Source: Alicyclobacillus sp. ALC3 (GTDB taxonomy: Bacteria > Bacillota > Bacilli > Alicyclobacillales > Alicyclobacillaceae). From it: DNA of 64,000 bases. Below the pieces are notes generated by a model. It saw nothing but the letters and a program-made list of their open reading frames with translations, did no database searches and was not told the origin of the DNA. A program made the translations under genes and the position numbers. Shown here one piece after another: positions 7,904 to 15,564 of the stretch. Location of the stretch: the NCBI RefSeq assembly GCF_028751195.1, contig NZ_CP066784.1:3348001-3412000 (forward strand), read 5' to 3'. Positions within the stretch are counted from its first letter, which is position 1, and every line of letters starts with the position of its first letter.

Positions 7904-8392
7904 ATGGCGAGTGTCGCGGATATCCAGTCAACGGTCCGACGGCTGCACGCGGAGTTGACCGAGGCGGCCAAGCGGGTTGAGGCGGATGCGCTGCACTTTC
8001 ACCCGGGCGAGAACGCGTGGTCCGTGGCGCAGATCCTGGCGCACGTTGCGGAGTTCGAAAACTTTTTCACGACCGACGTGTTGCGACTGCGCGCCAACGC
8101 GGGCAGCCGGTTTGGCCGCACGATGGAACACGAGGAGAGGCTGCAGGCTGTCCGGTTGACAGGCCAGGAAACCAGTGAAGAACTGCTCGGCCGCGTCGCG
8201 GAGAGTGAACAGGTGACCCTGTCTCGCCTTGGCGAACTGACGGACGCAGACTTGTCGGTTACGGGGACGCACCCGAAGTTTGGCGAACAGACAATTGAGT
8301 GGGAGCTTGGACACTTTATCACGGAACACCTCGAGAAGCACATCGGGCAGTTGCAGCGAACACACGCCGCCTATCACGCCGCCCACTCGTAA
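7904..8392 (+). CDS. DinB-fold protein; candidate thiol-dependent maleylpyruvate isomerase
   Basis: A 162-residue DinB/YfiT-like four-helix protein. The likely metal triad is His47 (AQILAHVAEF) plus His142 and His146 in EHLEKH. The fold includes Bacillus bacillithiol transferases and the mycothiol-dependent maleylpyruvate isomerase of actinobacteria. It is the last gene of the gentisate operon, where the isomerase converting maleylpyruvate to fumarylpyruvate is otherwise missing. A bacillithiol-dependent isomerase role is therefore inferred from family plus position. The ATG at 7904 follows GAGGGGGG by 7 bases. Confidence 0.7.
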   Translation: MASVADIQSTVRRLHAELTEAAKRVEADALHFHPGENAWSVAQILAHVAEFENFFTTDVLRLRANAGSRFGRTMEHEERLQAVRLTGQETSEELLGRVAESEQVTLSRLGELTDADLSVTGTHPKFGEQTIEWELGHFITEHLEKHIGQLQRTHAAYHAAHS

Positions 8393-8508
8393 GAGTGGGG
8401 CTGGCGGTTGGCGATGCCGATGGCGATCGGGGCGGGCGACCGGGGCGTGCGGCGGCCTTTACCAATCTGCGCGTCGCGATCACACATATAGAACTGAATT
8501 TTCTGTTT

Positions 8509-8548
8509 ACATCATATCTGAAATCATATACGATTTTAGATATGATGT
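8509..8548. promoter_or_regulatory. 40-bp near-perfect palindrome upstream of GntR/FCD gene
   Basis: ACATCATATCT (8509-8519) pairs with AGATATGATGT (8538-8548). Inside, AAATC pairs with GATTT around a six-base centre, with one mismatch between the two parts. It lies in an AT-rich patch about 80 bp before the regulator and is probably its own operator or a promoter-proximal operator. Confidence 0.7.
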
Positions 8549-8625
8549 CACGTTGTTGCGGTCGTACGGATGCCAGGGAATTCACCGCGGACAACAGCAC
8601 AGGACGATTCGGGGGGCCTTGACGT

Positions 8626-9360
8626 TTGCTGGAACGTAGCCGATCGGAGACGATAGCTGAAGGCGCTGACAACACGGACACTCGCAGCAAGCAAGAAATC
8701 GCTTACCAACAGATCAAGCAGCGGATCATCAACGGCACGTACAGCGCTGGGTTTCGCTTGGTGATCGACAGAATCGCGACAGAACTTGGATGCAGTGCGA
8801 TCCCGGTTCGCGAAGCAGCCCGCCGCCTCGAAGCGGAAGGACTGGTGGTGTATGAACGCAATGCAGGTGTGCGAGTGTCGAACATCGACTCAACGTCGTA
8901 CGTTGAGACACTGAGTGTCTTGGCTGTCCTGGAAGGATACGCGACAGCACTCGCTGCGGACAAGTTGGCCGCAACCGACTTCACGCAACTGCGCGAGTTC
9001 AACATCCGGATGCAACAGGCTCGAGAGGAGTTCGACCTCGAATCTTACAGTAAGTTCAACCAAGCCTTTCACAGGTTGATCTGCCAGGCATCTGGTCAAG
9101 CGTACCTGCTCGACGAGATGGACAACGCACAGCGTCGTATTGACTCAGTCCGTCGTGTCGTGTTCATGCTCATTCCACATCGCACAACAGACTCACTGGC
9201 TGAACATCGGCACTTGTTGGCGCTATTGGAAGGCAAGGCACCGTTTGCAGAGATTGAAGCTGCGGCTCGCTCGCACAAACTGGCAACGGTTCAAGCGTTT
9301 GAAGAGTGGAACCGTATTCGGACGACGAATTCACTTAACCCAGGGCTGGCAGTCGACTAA
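8626..9360 (+). CDS. GntR-family regulator, FadR/FCD subgroup
   Basis: A 244-residue protein. The N-terminal winged helix (about 20-90) has the diagnostic IPVREAARRLEAEGLV. The C-terminal all-helical FCD domain (about 95-230) contains FNQAFHRLICQASG and a later EHRHLLALL with metal-binding His. FCD regulators usually repress catabolic or transport genes and are released by acid metabolites. The MFS transporter downstream is the obvious target. The TTG start at 8626 is weakly supported (a G-rich run about 10 bases upstream). Confidence 0.88.
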   Translation: MLERSRSETIAEGADNTDTRSKQEIAYQQIKQRIINGTYSAGFRLVIDRIATELGCSAIPVREAARRLEAEGLVVYERNAGVRVSNIDSTSYVETLSVLAVLEGYATALAADKLAATDFTQLREFNIRMQQAREEFDLESYSKFNQAFHRLICQASGQAYLLDEMDNAQRRIDSVRRVVFMLIPHRTTDSLAEHRHLLALLEGKAPFAEIEAAARSHKLATVQAFEEWNRIRTTNSLNPGLAVD

Positions 9361-9374
9361 AGAGTTCGGTACCG

Positions 9375-9394
9375 TTTCCCGCTTCAGCGGGAAA
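9375..9394 (+). terminator. GC-rich hairpin after the GntR gene
   Basis: TTTCCCGC (9375-9382) and GCGGGAAA (9387-9394) form a perfect 8-bp stem with a TTCA loop, 15 bp after the regulator's stop. No T-run follows, so it may instead be a processing or leader structure for the transporter mRNA. Confidence 0.5.
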
Positions 9395-9446
9395 CCTCCG
9401 ATATGAGTATTTAGATATTACAAATCATTCAGAAGGAGGATAACTT

Positions 9447-10886
9447 GTGTCAACACAACTTTCGGAGGGGCTGACGGCATCCTCAATCTACGCCAGGCTT
9501 GATCGGTTGAGGGTGTGGGCACTACCCAGTCTGTTCGTGTTCGTGATCGGCGTTGGATTCATGTTTACGTTTTACGATATCTTCGACATCAACGTGTCCT
9601 TTATTCAAACCTGTAGCGCGCTCGTCCCAGGGTGTACGCCGGCGAACTCCAACAACTACCTGGGTCTGCCGGTCGTCTTAAATCTCGCTGGCTACGTGGT
9701 TGGTACGCTGATTTTGAGCCCGTTGTCAGACCGCGTCGGCCGCAAACACATGCTGCTTGTGACGATGGTGATTACCGGCATCGGCTCGCTCATCACGGGT
9801 ATGGTAGACAACTACGGGTGGTTCGTCTTTGGCCGCGTGTTGACTGGTGTCGGCATCGGCGCTGACCTCGCCATTGTCAACACGTACATCGGCGAAGTCG
9901 CACCGCGGCACGGCCGCGCGAAGTATACCTCTCTCATCTTTATCATGTCTGCTGTTGGCGCATTCATTGGTATCTGGCTCGGGCTGCTGCTCACCACACC
10001 GTCTACGCCATTCCCGATGGGGCTCCCGTTCGCAATGGCAGGACCGCACTTCACAAACGGCTGGCGGATCATGTATTTTGTCGGCGCCCTGCTCGCCCTT
10101 GTTGGTATCCTCTTACGGTTCCAGTTACCTGAGTCACCGCGCTGGCTACTCGCGCAAAACCGCGTACAAGAGGCGGATGAAGTTGTCCGTGGTATGGAAG
10201 CCATTGCGCACAAAAAATCTGGACCGCTCGACCATCCGGTTGACGATGGAATAGTCGAAGAAGTCCAGAAGTCCACGCCGTACGGGGCCATCTTCGGCAA
10301 CGGCCGTTACCTGCGCCGGACGGTTGTTCTGTTACTCATGTGGGGTTTCAGCTATGTGACGGTGTACTCGTACGCTGCAGGTTTCTCGTCGTTCCTGACC
10401 TCGCTCAAGTACGCTCCACCGGAAGCGGGACTCATCACAGCACTTGGCGTTTTAGGTTTCATCATCTGTGCGCTGTTCGCGACCTGGCTGGGCGACCATA
10501 TCGAGCGTAAGGTTTGGTTGCCGATGGGCACAGTCATCACCATCATCGGCGGTGTCATCATCGCTATCGGTGGCGGGCACAGTTTCATCCTTGAAGTAAT
10601 CGGCGCGATTGTCACATTCTTTGGCTTCAATGTGTGGGTGCCTGTCACGTACGCGTGGTCCGCCGAACACTACCCGGCACGCGCTCGAACGACCGGGTTC
10701 GCTCTGGTCGACGGGATCGGCCACCTCGGCGGTGGCATTGGCGTTCTGGTGATCGCGCCGCTCATCCCGACGATGGGCATCGGCACCGCGCTGCTCCTGG
10801 TCAACGCGTTCATGGTGATTGGCTCAATCATCGCGCTGACTGGCATTCGCACCAAGGGCAAGAAGCTGGAGGAGATTTCTCCTTAA
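9447..10886 (+). CDS. MFS transporter, metabolite:H+ symporter type
   Basis: A 479-residue major facilitator with about 12 membrane segments. The loop 2-3 signature LSDRVGRKHML is present, as are GRVLTGVGIGADLA in helix 4 and the sugar-porter-type ESPRWLLAQNR before the central loop. The second half repeats the motif as LGDHIERKVWLP. AAGGAGGA lies 7 bases before the GTG start. Following the FCD regulator and next to aromatic degradation operons, it probably imports an aromatic or organic acid; the substrate cannot be read from the sequence. A 12-bp tandem repeat begins at the base after the stop codon. Confidence 0.85.
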   Translation: MSTQLSEGLTASSIYARLDRLRVWALPSLFVFVIGVGFMFTFYDIFDINVSFIQTCSALVPGCTPANSNNYLGLPVVLNLAGYVVGTLILSPLSDRVGRKHMLLVTMVITGIGSLITGMVDNYGWFVFGRVLTGVGIGADLAIVNTYIGEVAPRHGRAKYTSLIFIMSAVGAFIGIWLGLLLTTPSTPFPMGLPFAMAGPHFTNGWRIMYFVGALLALVGILLRFQLPESPRWLLAQNRVQEADEVVRGMEAIAHKKSGPLDHPVDDGIVEEVQKSTPYGAIFGNGRYLRRTVVLLLMWGFSYVTVYSYAAGFSSFLTSLKYAPPEAGLITALGVLGFIICALFATWLGDHIERKVWLPMGTVITIIGGVIIAIGGGHSFILEVIGAIVTFFGFNVWVPVTYAWSAEHYPARARTTGFALVDGIGHLGGGIGVLVIAPLIPTMGIGTALLLVNAFMVIGSIIALTGIRTKGKKLEEISP

Positions 10887-10946
10887 GCGTGGGACTTCGC
10901 GTGGGACTTCGCGTGGGACTTCGCGTTGGACTTCGCGTCGGCTTTG
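10887..10946 (+). repeat. 12-bp tandem repeat starting at a stop codon
   Basis: Four copies of gcgtgggacttc (the fourth with one change) and a decayed fifth run from 10887. The first copy starts immediately after the TAA (10884-10886) of the MFS gene. Confidence 0.9.
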
Positions 10947-11087
10947 GTCACGAAGTCTTGCTCATGAAGTCGACTGCAAAGTCGACCGTCCTTGCGTCCT
11001 CGGTCCGGGTCATTTTTGCCAACAACCGGGGGCGCTTTGTCTCATTGGGAGCGCGGGTCCGCCTTGTATCGTGGGGCGCCCCTTCGG

Positions 11088-11845
11088 GTGTCAAAATGAC
11101 ACTTAGGTTGCCGCCGTGGGGGCTGTAGGTGTCAAAATGACACTTAGGTTGCGACCGCAGGAACTGTAGGTGTCAAAATGACACTTAGGTTGCCGCCGTG
11201 GGAGCTGTAGGTGTCAAAATGACACTTAGCGTGGAGCCGTGGGAGCTGTAGGTGTCAAAATGACACTTAGCGTGCCGCAGTGGGAGCTGTAGGTGTCAAA
11301 ATGACACTTAGGGTGACGACGCGGGTGCTGTAGGTGTCAAAATGACACCTACATCGCCGCCACAGGAGCTGTAGGTGTCAAAATGACACCTAGGGTGCCG
11401 CCGCAGTAGCTGTAGGTGTCAAAATGACACTTAGGGTGACGACGCGGGAGCTGTAGGTGTCAAAATGACACTTAGGGTGCAGCCCCAGGCGCTGTAGGTG
11501 TCAAAATGACACCTACGTCGCCGCCGCAGTAGGTGTAGGTGTCAAAATGACACTTAGGGTGCAGCCCCAGGCGCTGTAGGTGTCAAAATGACACTTAGGG
11601 TGCAGCCCCAGGCGCTGTAGGTGTCAAAATGACACTTAGGGTGACGCCGCAGTAGCTGTAGGTGTCAAAATGACACCTACGTCGCCGCCCCAGTAGCTGT
11701 AGGTGTCAAAATGACACTTACGTTGCCGCCGCGGGAGCTGTAGGTGTCAAAATGACACTTAGCGTGCCGCCCCCCAGGAGCTGCAAGGTGTCAATTGGTA
11801 TCTGATTCGGGACTCCGTTCGCCGTAGGTGTCAGAATGACACCTA
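11088..11845 (+). repeat. 41-bp tandem array of hairpin units (about 19 copies)
   Basis: The core gtgtcaaaatgacac begins at 11088, 11129, 11170, 11211, 11252, 11293, 11334, 11375, 11416, 11457, 11498, 11539, 11580, 11621, 11662, 11703 and 11744, a strict 41-bp period. Decayed copies lie at 11788 and 11828. Units read TAGGTGTCA-aaa-TGACACYTA. Where the right arm ends CTTA the stem keeps a G-U wobble in plus-strand RNA; where it ends CCTA it is perfect. Linkers are GC-rich and vary slightly. The array occupies most of the non-coding gap between the MFS gene and purU. Confidence 0.95.
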
Positions 11846-12044
11846 CACCGCTGTGTCCCTGCTGGATTGGCACAATTCGATCGACAGCGCCAACATCCCT
11901 CGCGCTCCTGCGGAGCACAAATTGTGATGAAAATAGACGTAAACGTCTATTGTTCCATTAATCGCCTAGTGCCCATAGCGCCGAGTCCAGAGCGTCGTGC
12001 CCAGAGCGCCGTGCCCAGAGCGCCGTGGCTAGCGGGACACCTAT

Positions 12045-12989
12045 CTATTGCGCGAACACGACCGTCTTGTTGCCGTGTGTGAGGACACGGTCCTCGAGGT
12101 GCCACTTGACAGCCCTCGCCAACACGGTGCGTTCGACGAGGCGTCCGATGCGCTTCAGGTCGTCCACTTCATGGCGGTGGGTGATGCGGTGGACGTCCTG
12201 CTCGATGATCGGGCCAGCATCGAGATCGGCCGTTACATAGTGGGCGGTCGCGCCGATCAACTTGACGCCGCGTTCAAACGCGCGCTCATACGGTTGCTTG
12301 CCGATGAAGCTTGGCAAGAACGAGTGGTGAATGTTGATGATGCGACGCGGGAAGCGCTCGGCAAACTCTGGTGAGAGGATCTGCATGTAGCGCGCGAGCA
12401 CGATGAGGTCAGTATCTGCGCCAAGCAGTTCACGCTGTCGCGCCTCTACCTGGAGCTTCGTCTCGCGGGAGATGGGCAAGTGGTAGAAGGGGATCCCGAA
12501 CGTTCTCACCGTCTCCTCTGCCGCGTTGTGGTTGCTCACGACCATGCTAATGTCGGCGAACAGGTCGCCAGCCTGCCACTGCCAGAGGAGCTCTGTGAGG
12601 CAGTGCAATTCCTTCGAGACGAACACGGCCACGCGTTTGCGGCGGTTGACCAACTCCATCTGCCAGTTCATTTCAAATTGGACGGCAACGCTCGCGAAGT
12701 CGCCGCGCAGGGTCTGCAGGTGAGATGAGACAGCGTCATGTTCGAACTCGATGCGCATGAAAAACATCGCCGTCGACGGGGACGTGTGCTGGTCGGCTTC
12801 GAGAATATTGCAGCCAGCGCTGGCTAAAAACTGGGTCACGGCCGCGATAATCCCGGGCCGGTCGGGGCAGGAGACCAACAGCCGCGCACGGTTGTTTCCG
12901 GATCGACCAGAATGGTCATTGAATGCAACAGATGTCTCTAAGTTCCGGCATTTTTGCGCGTCCGATGCCGAATCCGTCACCTCATTCAT
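12045..12989 (-). CDS. purU: Formyltetrahydrofolate deformylase
   Basis: A 314-residue protein with an N-terminal ACT domain (VSCPDRPGIIAAV, about 38-110) and a C-terminal formyltransferase-like domain. PurU motifs are visible: VSNHNAAEETV, the NIHHSFLPSF loop with catalytic His, and GATAHYVTADLDAGPIIEQ. It hydrolyses 10-formyl-THF to formate and THF, balancing one-carbon units. The N-terminus is about 30 residues longer than typical, so a start further in is possible. AGGTGATGG precedes the chosen ATG. It is divergent from the FAH-family gene at 13136. Confidence 0.92.
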   Translation of the reverse strand: MNEVTDSASDAQKCRNLETSVAFNDHSGRSGNNRARLLVSCPDRPGIIAAVTQFLASAGCNILEADQHTSPSTAMFFMRIEFEHDAVSSHLQTLRGDFASVAVQFEMNWQMELVNRRKRVAVFVSKELHCLTELLWQWQAGDLFADISMVVSNHNAAEETVRTFGIPFYHLPISRETKLQVEARQRELLGADTDLIVLARYMQILSPEFAERFPRRIINIHHSFLPSFIGKQPYERAFERGVKLIGATAHYVTADLDAGPIIEQDVHRITHRHEVDDLKRIGRLVERTVLARAVKWHLEDRVLTHGNKTVVFAQ

Positions 12990-13135
12990 AGTTGGCCATC
13001 ACCTATCATTTCCGAATGTTGAAACTTTGTTTTCAGTATAGCAGGGTTGACGGTTCCATCCTATCCTCTTGAGTCTGTGCGAGCCGATTGTTACAGTTTC
13101 AAGTAGACCTTCTGCGTCTACCAAGGGGGATCGCC

Positions 13136-14041
13136 ATGAGACTCGCGACCATAAAGACATCACACAACGAGACATCACACAACGAGGAGGCTGCTGTTCG
13201 TTTCGGAGACACCTTCCTCCCCATACAGCGGCTCAATGAAACTTGGCACATGAGTCTTCCAACCACATTGTTAGCGCTGCTCAACGACGAACAGTCGCTC
13301 GCCGCCCTGCGTATGCGGCTGCGTCAGGCGGATAGCGCGGAGACAGCTGACCTCGCGACTCGCGGCAGACCGATTTCGCAGTGCGATTTTGGTCCGCTCT
13401 ACAGGCACCCGCGAAAGATTTGGGGCATCGGTCTCAACTACCGCGAGCACGCGAGCGACCTACATGAAAAGTCGCCGACAGAAGAGCCCGCGAGTTTCAT
13501 GAAGGCAGACACCACTATCATCGGACCTGCGGACACCATCCTCTTGCCGCAGCAATCGAAGCGAGTGACCGCAGAAGCGGAGATCGCGGTCGTGATCGGC
13601 CGGACGTGCCACAACGTCAGTGTTGAGGAAGCGCCAGAGTACGTAGCCGGGTTCACCACCGTGATCGACATGACAGCAGAAGACATCCTCGAGAAAAACC
13701 CGCGGTTCTTGACGCGCGCGAAGAACTTTGACACGTTTTTCAGTTTCGGGCCCGAACTCGTCACGCCGGATGAAATTCCTGACCTGCACGGGACAAAAGT
13801 CGGAACGTACCGCAATGGGGCGCTGCACCGTGAGAACACCATCGCCAACATGACGTTCCTGCCGTGGTTCCTCGTCGCCTTCCACTCACAGGTGATGACG
13901 CTGCTACCGGGAGACATCATCTCGACAGGTACCCCTGGTGCGGTCGTGATTCGGGACGGTGATGTGGCGGAGTGCCGGGTCGACGGCTTTCTGCCGCTGC
14001 AAAACCCCGTGCGAAACAGCGACGGAGGTGAACAGGCATGA
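13136..14041 (+). CDS. Fumarylacetoacetate hydrolase family protein
   Basis: A 301-residue FAH-family enzyme. Catalytic-domain elements are KIWGIGLNYREHASD, EAEIAVVIGRTCHN, KNFDTFFSFGPELV and GDIISTGTPGAVV. The ATG at 13136 has AAGGGGGA 5 bases upstream. Near the N-terminus a 15-bp tandem duplication gives TSHNETSHNE. The stop overlaps the next start as ATGA, so the two are translationally coupled. This pairing suggests a 2-oxo acid hydratase/hydrolase acting with an aldolase; the actual substrate is unknown. Confidence 0.82.
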   Translation: MRLATIKTSHNETSHNEEAAVRFGDTFLPIQRLNETWHMSLPTTLLALLNDEQSLAALRMRLRQADSAETADLATRGRPISQCDFGPLYRHPRKIWGIGLNYREHASDLHEKSPTEEPASFMKADTTIIGPADTILLPQQSKRVTAEAEIAVVIGRTCHNVSVEEAPEYVAGFTTVIDMTAEDILEKNPRFLTRAKNFDTFFSFGPELVTPDEIPDLHGTKVGTYRNGALHRENTIANMTFLPWFLVAFHSQVMTLLPGDIISTGTPGAVVIRDGDVAECRVDGFLPLQNPVRNSDGGEQA

Positions 14042-14946
14042 CCTCTGCAACACCCGATAAAAAGCGGCTGCATGGCATGTGCGTCATTTCACTGACCCCG
14101 TTTACCGCCGAGGGAGAGGTGGACACAGTGTCGCTCCGGACACTGCTCGACTTCTACCTGCACGCGGGCGTGCACGGTGTCACGTTGCTAGGCATCATGG
14201 GCGAAGCGAACAAACTGACAGAGCGCGAGCGGGACATTGTCATCGAGACTGCCGTGGCACAGATTGCAGGCAAGGTTCCGGTTGTGGTCGGTTGCACCGC
14301 AGCAGGAACGCACCAGGCTCGCATGTTTGTCAGGCACGCAGCCGCTCTCGGTGCAGACGCCGTGATGGTCGCACCACCGCCGAAGCTGCAGAACCCTGCC
14401 CTCCTCGTTGAGCACTACACAGCTGTGGGTGACGCATCGGACCTGCCGCTCGTCATTCAAGATGAGCCTGTTACGTCCGGTGTCGTGATGGCGCCGACCG
14501 TGTTTGCGCAGATTGCGGACGCTGTCCCCACGGCGCGCTATGTGAAAATCGAAGACACGCCGACAATCATGAAAGTAACTGCCATTCGCACAGCGACGAA
14601 TGACCGACTCGGTCTCTTTGGCGGACTAGGGGGAATGTACTTCTATGAAGAGTTGGACCGCGGTGCAATCGGCATCATGACTGGGTTCGCCTACCCGGAG
14701 CTTCTCGTGCAGGTCTACGAGCGGTTTTCAGCAGGGGATCACGCCCGCGCCCGCGAACTCTTTTACCACGGTCTGCCGCTTGTACGCTATGAGGCACAAC
14801 TCGGTGTGACGGGCGTCGCGATCCGCAAACAGGTCTACCAAATGCGAGGCGCGATTGCGTCAGCGTTTGTCCGCCCACCGGCGCCCGGCGTCGATGCGAA
14901 GACGCTGGCGGAACTGCGTGACCTCGTCGATTTTTTGCAACTGTAA
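14038..14946 (+). CDS. DHDPS/NAL-family class I aldolase-type lyase
   Basis: A 302-residue TIM-barrel lyase of the dihydrodipicolinate synthase/N-acetylneuraminate lyase superfamily. The GxxGE motif is GIMGEANKLT and the Schiff-base lysine is in YVKIED. The usual YNVPxR element with the proton-relay tyrosine is replaced by VIQDEPVTSG, so it is not a standard DapA. GGAGGTGA precedes the ATG, which overlaps the upstream FAH-like gene. Likely role: retro-aldol or hydratase-aldolase step on a 2-oxo acid. Confidence 0.82.
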   Translation: MTSATPDKKRLHGMCVISLTPFTAEGEVDTVSLRTLLDFYLHAGVHGVTLLGIMGEANKLTERERDIVIETAVAQIAGKVPVVVGCTAAGTHQARMFVRHAAALGADAVMVAPPPKLQNPALLVEHYTAVGDASDLPLVIQDEPVTSGVVMAPTVFAQIADAVPTARYVKIEDTPTIMKVTAIRTATNDRLGLFGGLGGMYFYEELDRGAIGIMTGFAYPELLVQVYERFSAGDHARARELFYHGLPLVRYEAQLGVTGVAIRKQVYQMRGAIASAFVRPPAPGVDAKTLAELRDLVDFLQL

Positions 14947-14968
14947 ATTTGAGAAACCAGGTGATTGA

Positions 14969-15550
14969 GTGGCCAAGCTGTACTACCGATTTGGGCAGAT
15001 GAACGCGAGTAAGTCGATTCAACTGCTCACCGTCGCACACAACTACGAAGAACAAGGCAAAAAGGTGACGCTGTTTACACCATCCATCGACGCCCGGTAT
15101 GGCTATGGCAGAATCGCGTCACGCGTCGGCATCGCGAAAGACGCCACGGTCGTTGACGACAAAACGGATATGTTCGCGATTGTCGAACGGGAGCGCCCGG
15201 ACTGCGTCCTTGTCGACGAAGTGCAGTTCCTGCGCGCCCGCCATCTGGAGCAACTTGCTCGTGTGGTGGACGATTTGAACATCGCAGTCATCTGCTACGG
15301 GCTCTTGAAAGACTACCGCAATCAGTTTTTTGAAGGCAGCCAGGCGGCGATTCTGTGGGCGGACCAGATTGAGGAGATTAAGACCATCTGCGCCCACCCG
15401 AACTGCAACCGCAAGGCAACGATGATTTTAAAGCTGAAAGACGGAAAACCAGTGTACACCGGGGATCAGATTGAGGTGGGCGGGAACGACCTGTACCGCT
15501 CCGTCTGCCGTAAACACTACTTTCATCCGAACCTCGAGACCCTGAGCTAA
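14969..15550 (+). CDS. tdk: Thymidine kinase, type II
   Basis: A 193-residue thymidine kinase close in layout to the E. coli enzyme. The Walker-B/lid segment CVLVDEVQFL, the CYGLLKDYRNQFFEGS stretch, zinc-site cysteines in TICAHPNC and SVCRKH, and the thymidine-binding YTGDQIEVGGN are present. The P-loop reads GQMNASKS rather than the usual G-x4-G-K-S/T. It phosphorylates thymidine in nucleotide salvage. The GTG start lies 3-4 bases after AGGTGAT. It converges with the hydrolase at 15565. Confidence 0.9.
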   Translation: MAKLYYRFGQMNASKSIQLLTVAHNYEEQGKKVTLFTPSIDARYGYGRIASRVGIAKDATVVDDKTDMFAIVERERPDCVLVDEVQFLRARHLEQLARVVDDLNIAVICYGLLKDYRNQFFEGSQAAILWADQIEEIKTICAHPNCNRKATMILKLKDGKPVYTGDQIEVGGNDLYRSVCRKHYFHPNLETLS

Positions 15551-15564
15551 GGGCTAAGCGCCTG

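Noticed and set aside
6085..7971. 628-residue minus-strand open frame
   Set aside because: It is the antisense of the gentisate dioxygenase and FAH-family genes, with an Arg/His-rich composition typical of shadow frames.
11088..11845. CRISPR array or GlnR-type operator array
   Set aside because: Linkers are too similar to be spacers. The core TGTCA-N3-TGACA has the wrong spacing for the TGTNA-N7-TNACA box.
13019..13102. Distant inverted repeat TTGAAAC/GTTTCAA in the purU-FAH gap
   Set aside because: Seven-base arms 70 bp apart are expected by chance in AT-richer intergenic DNA.
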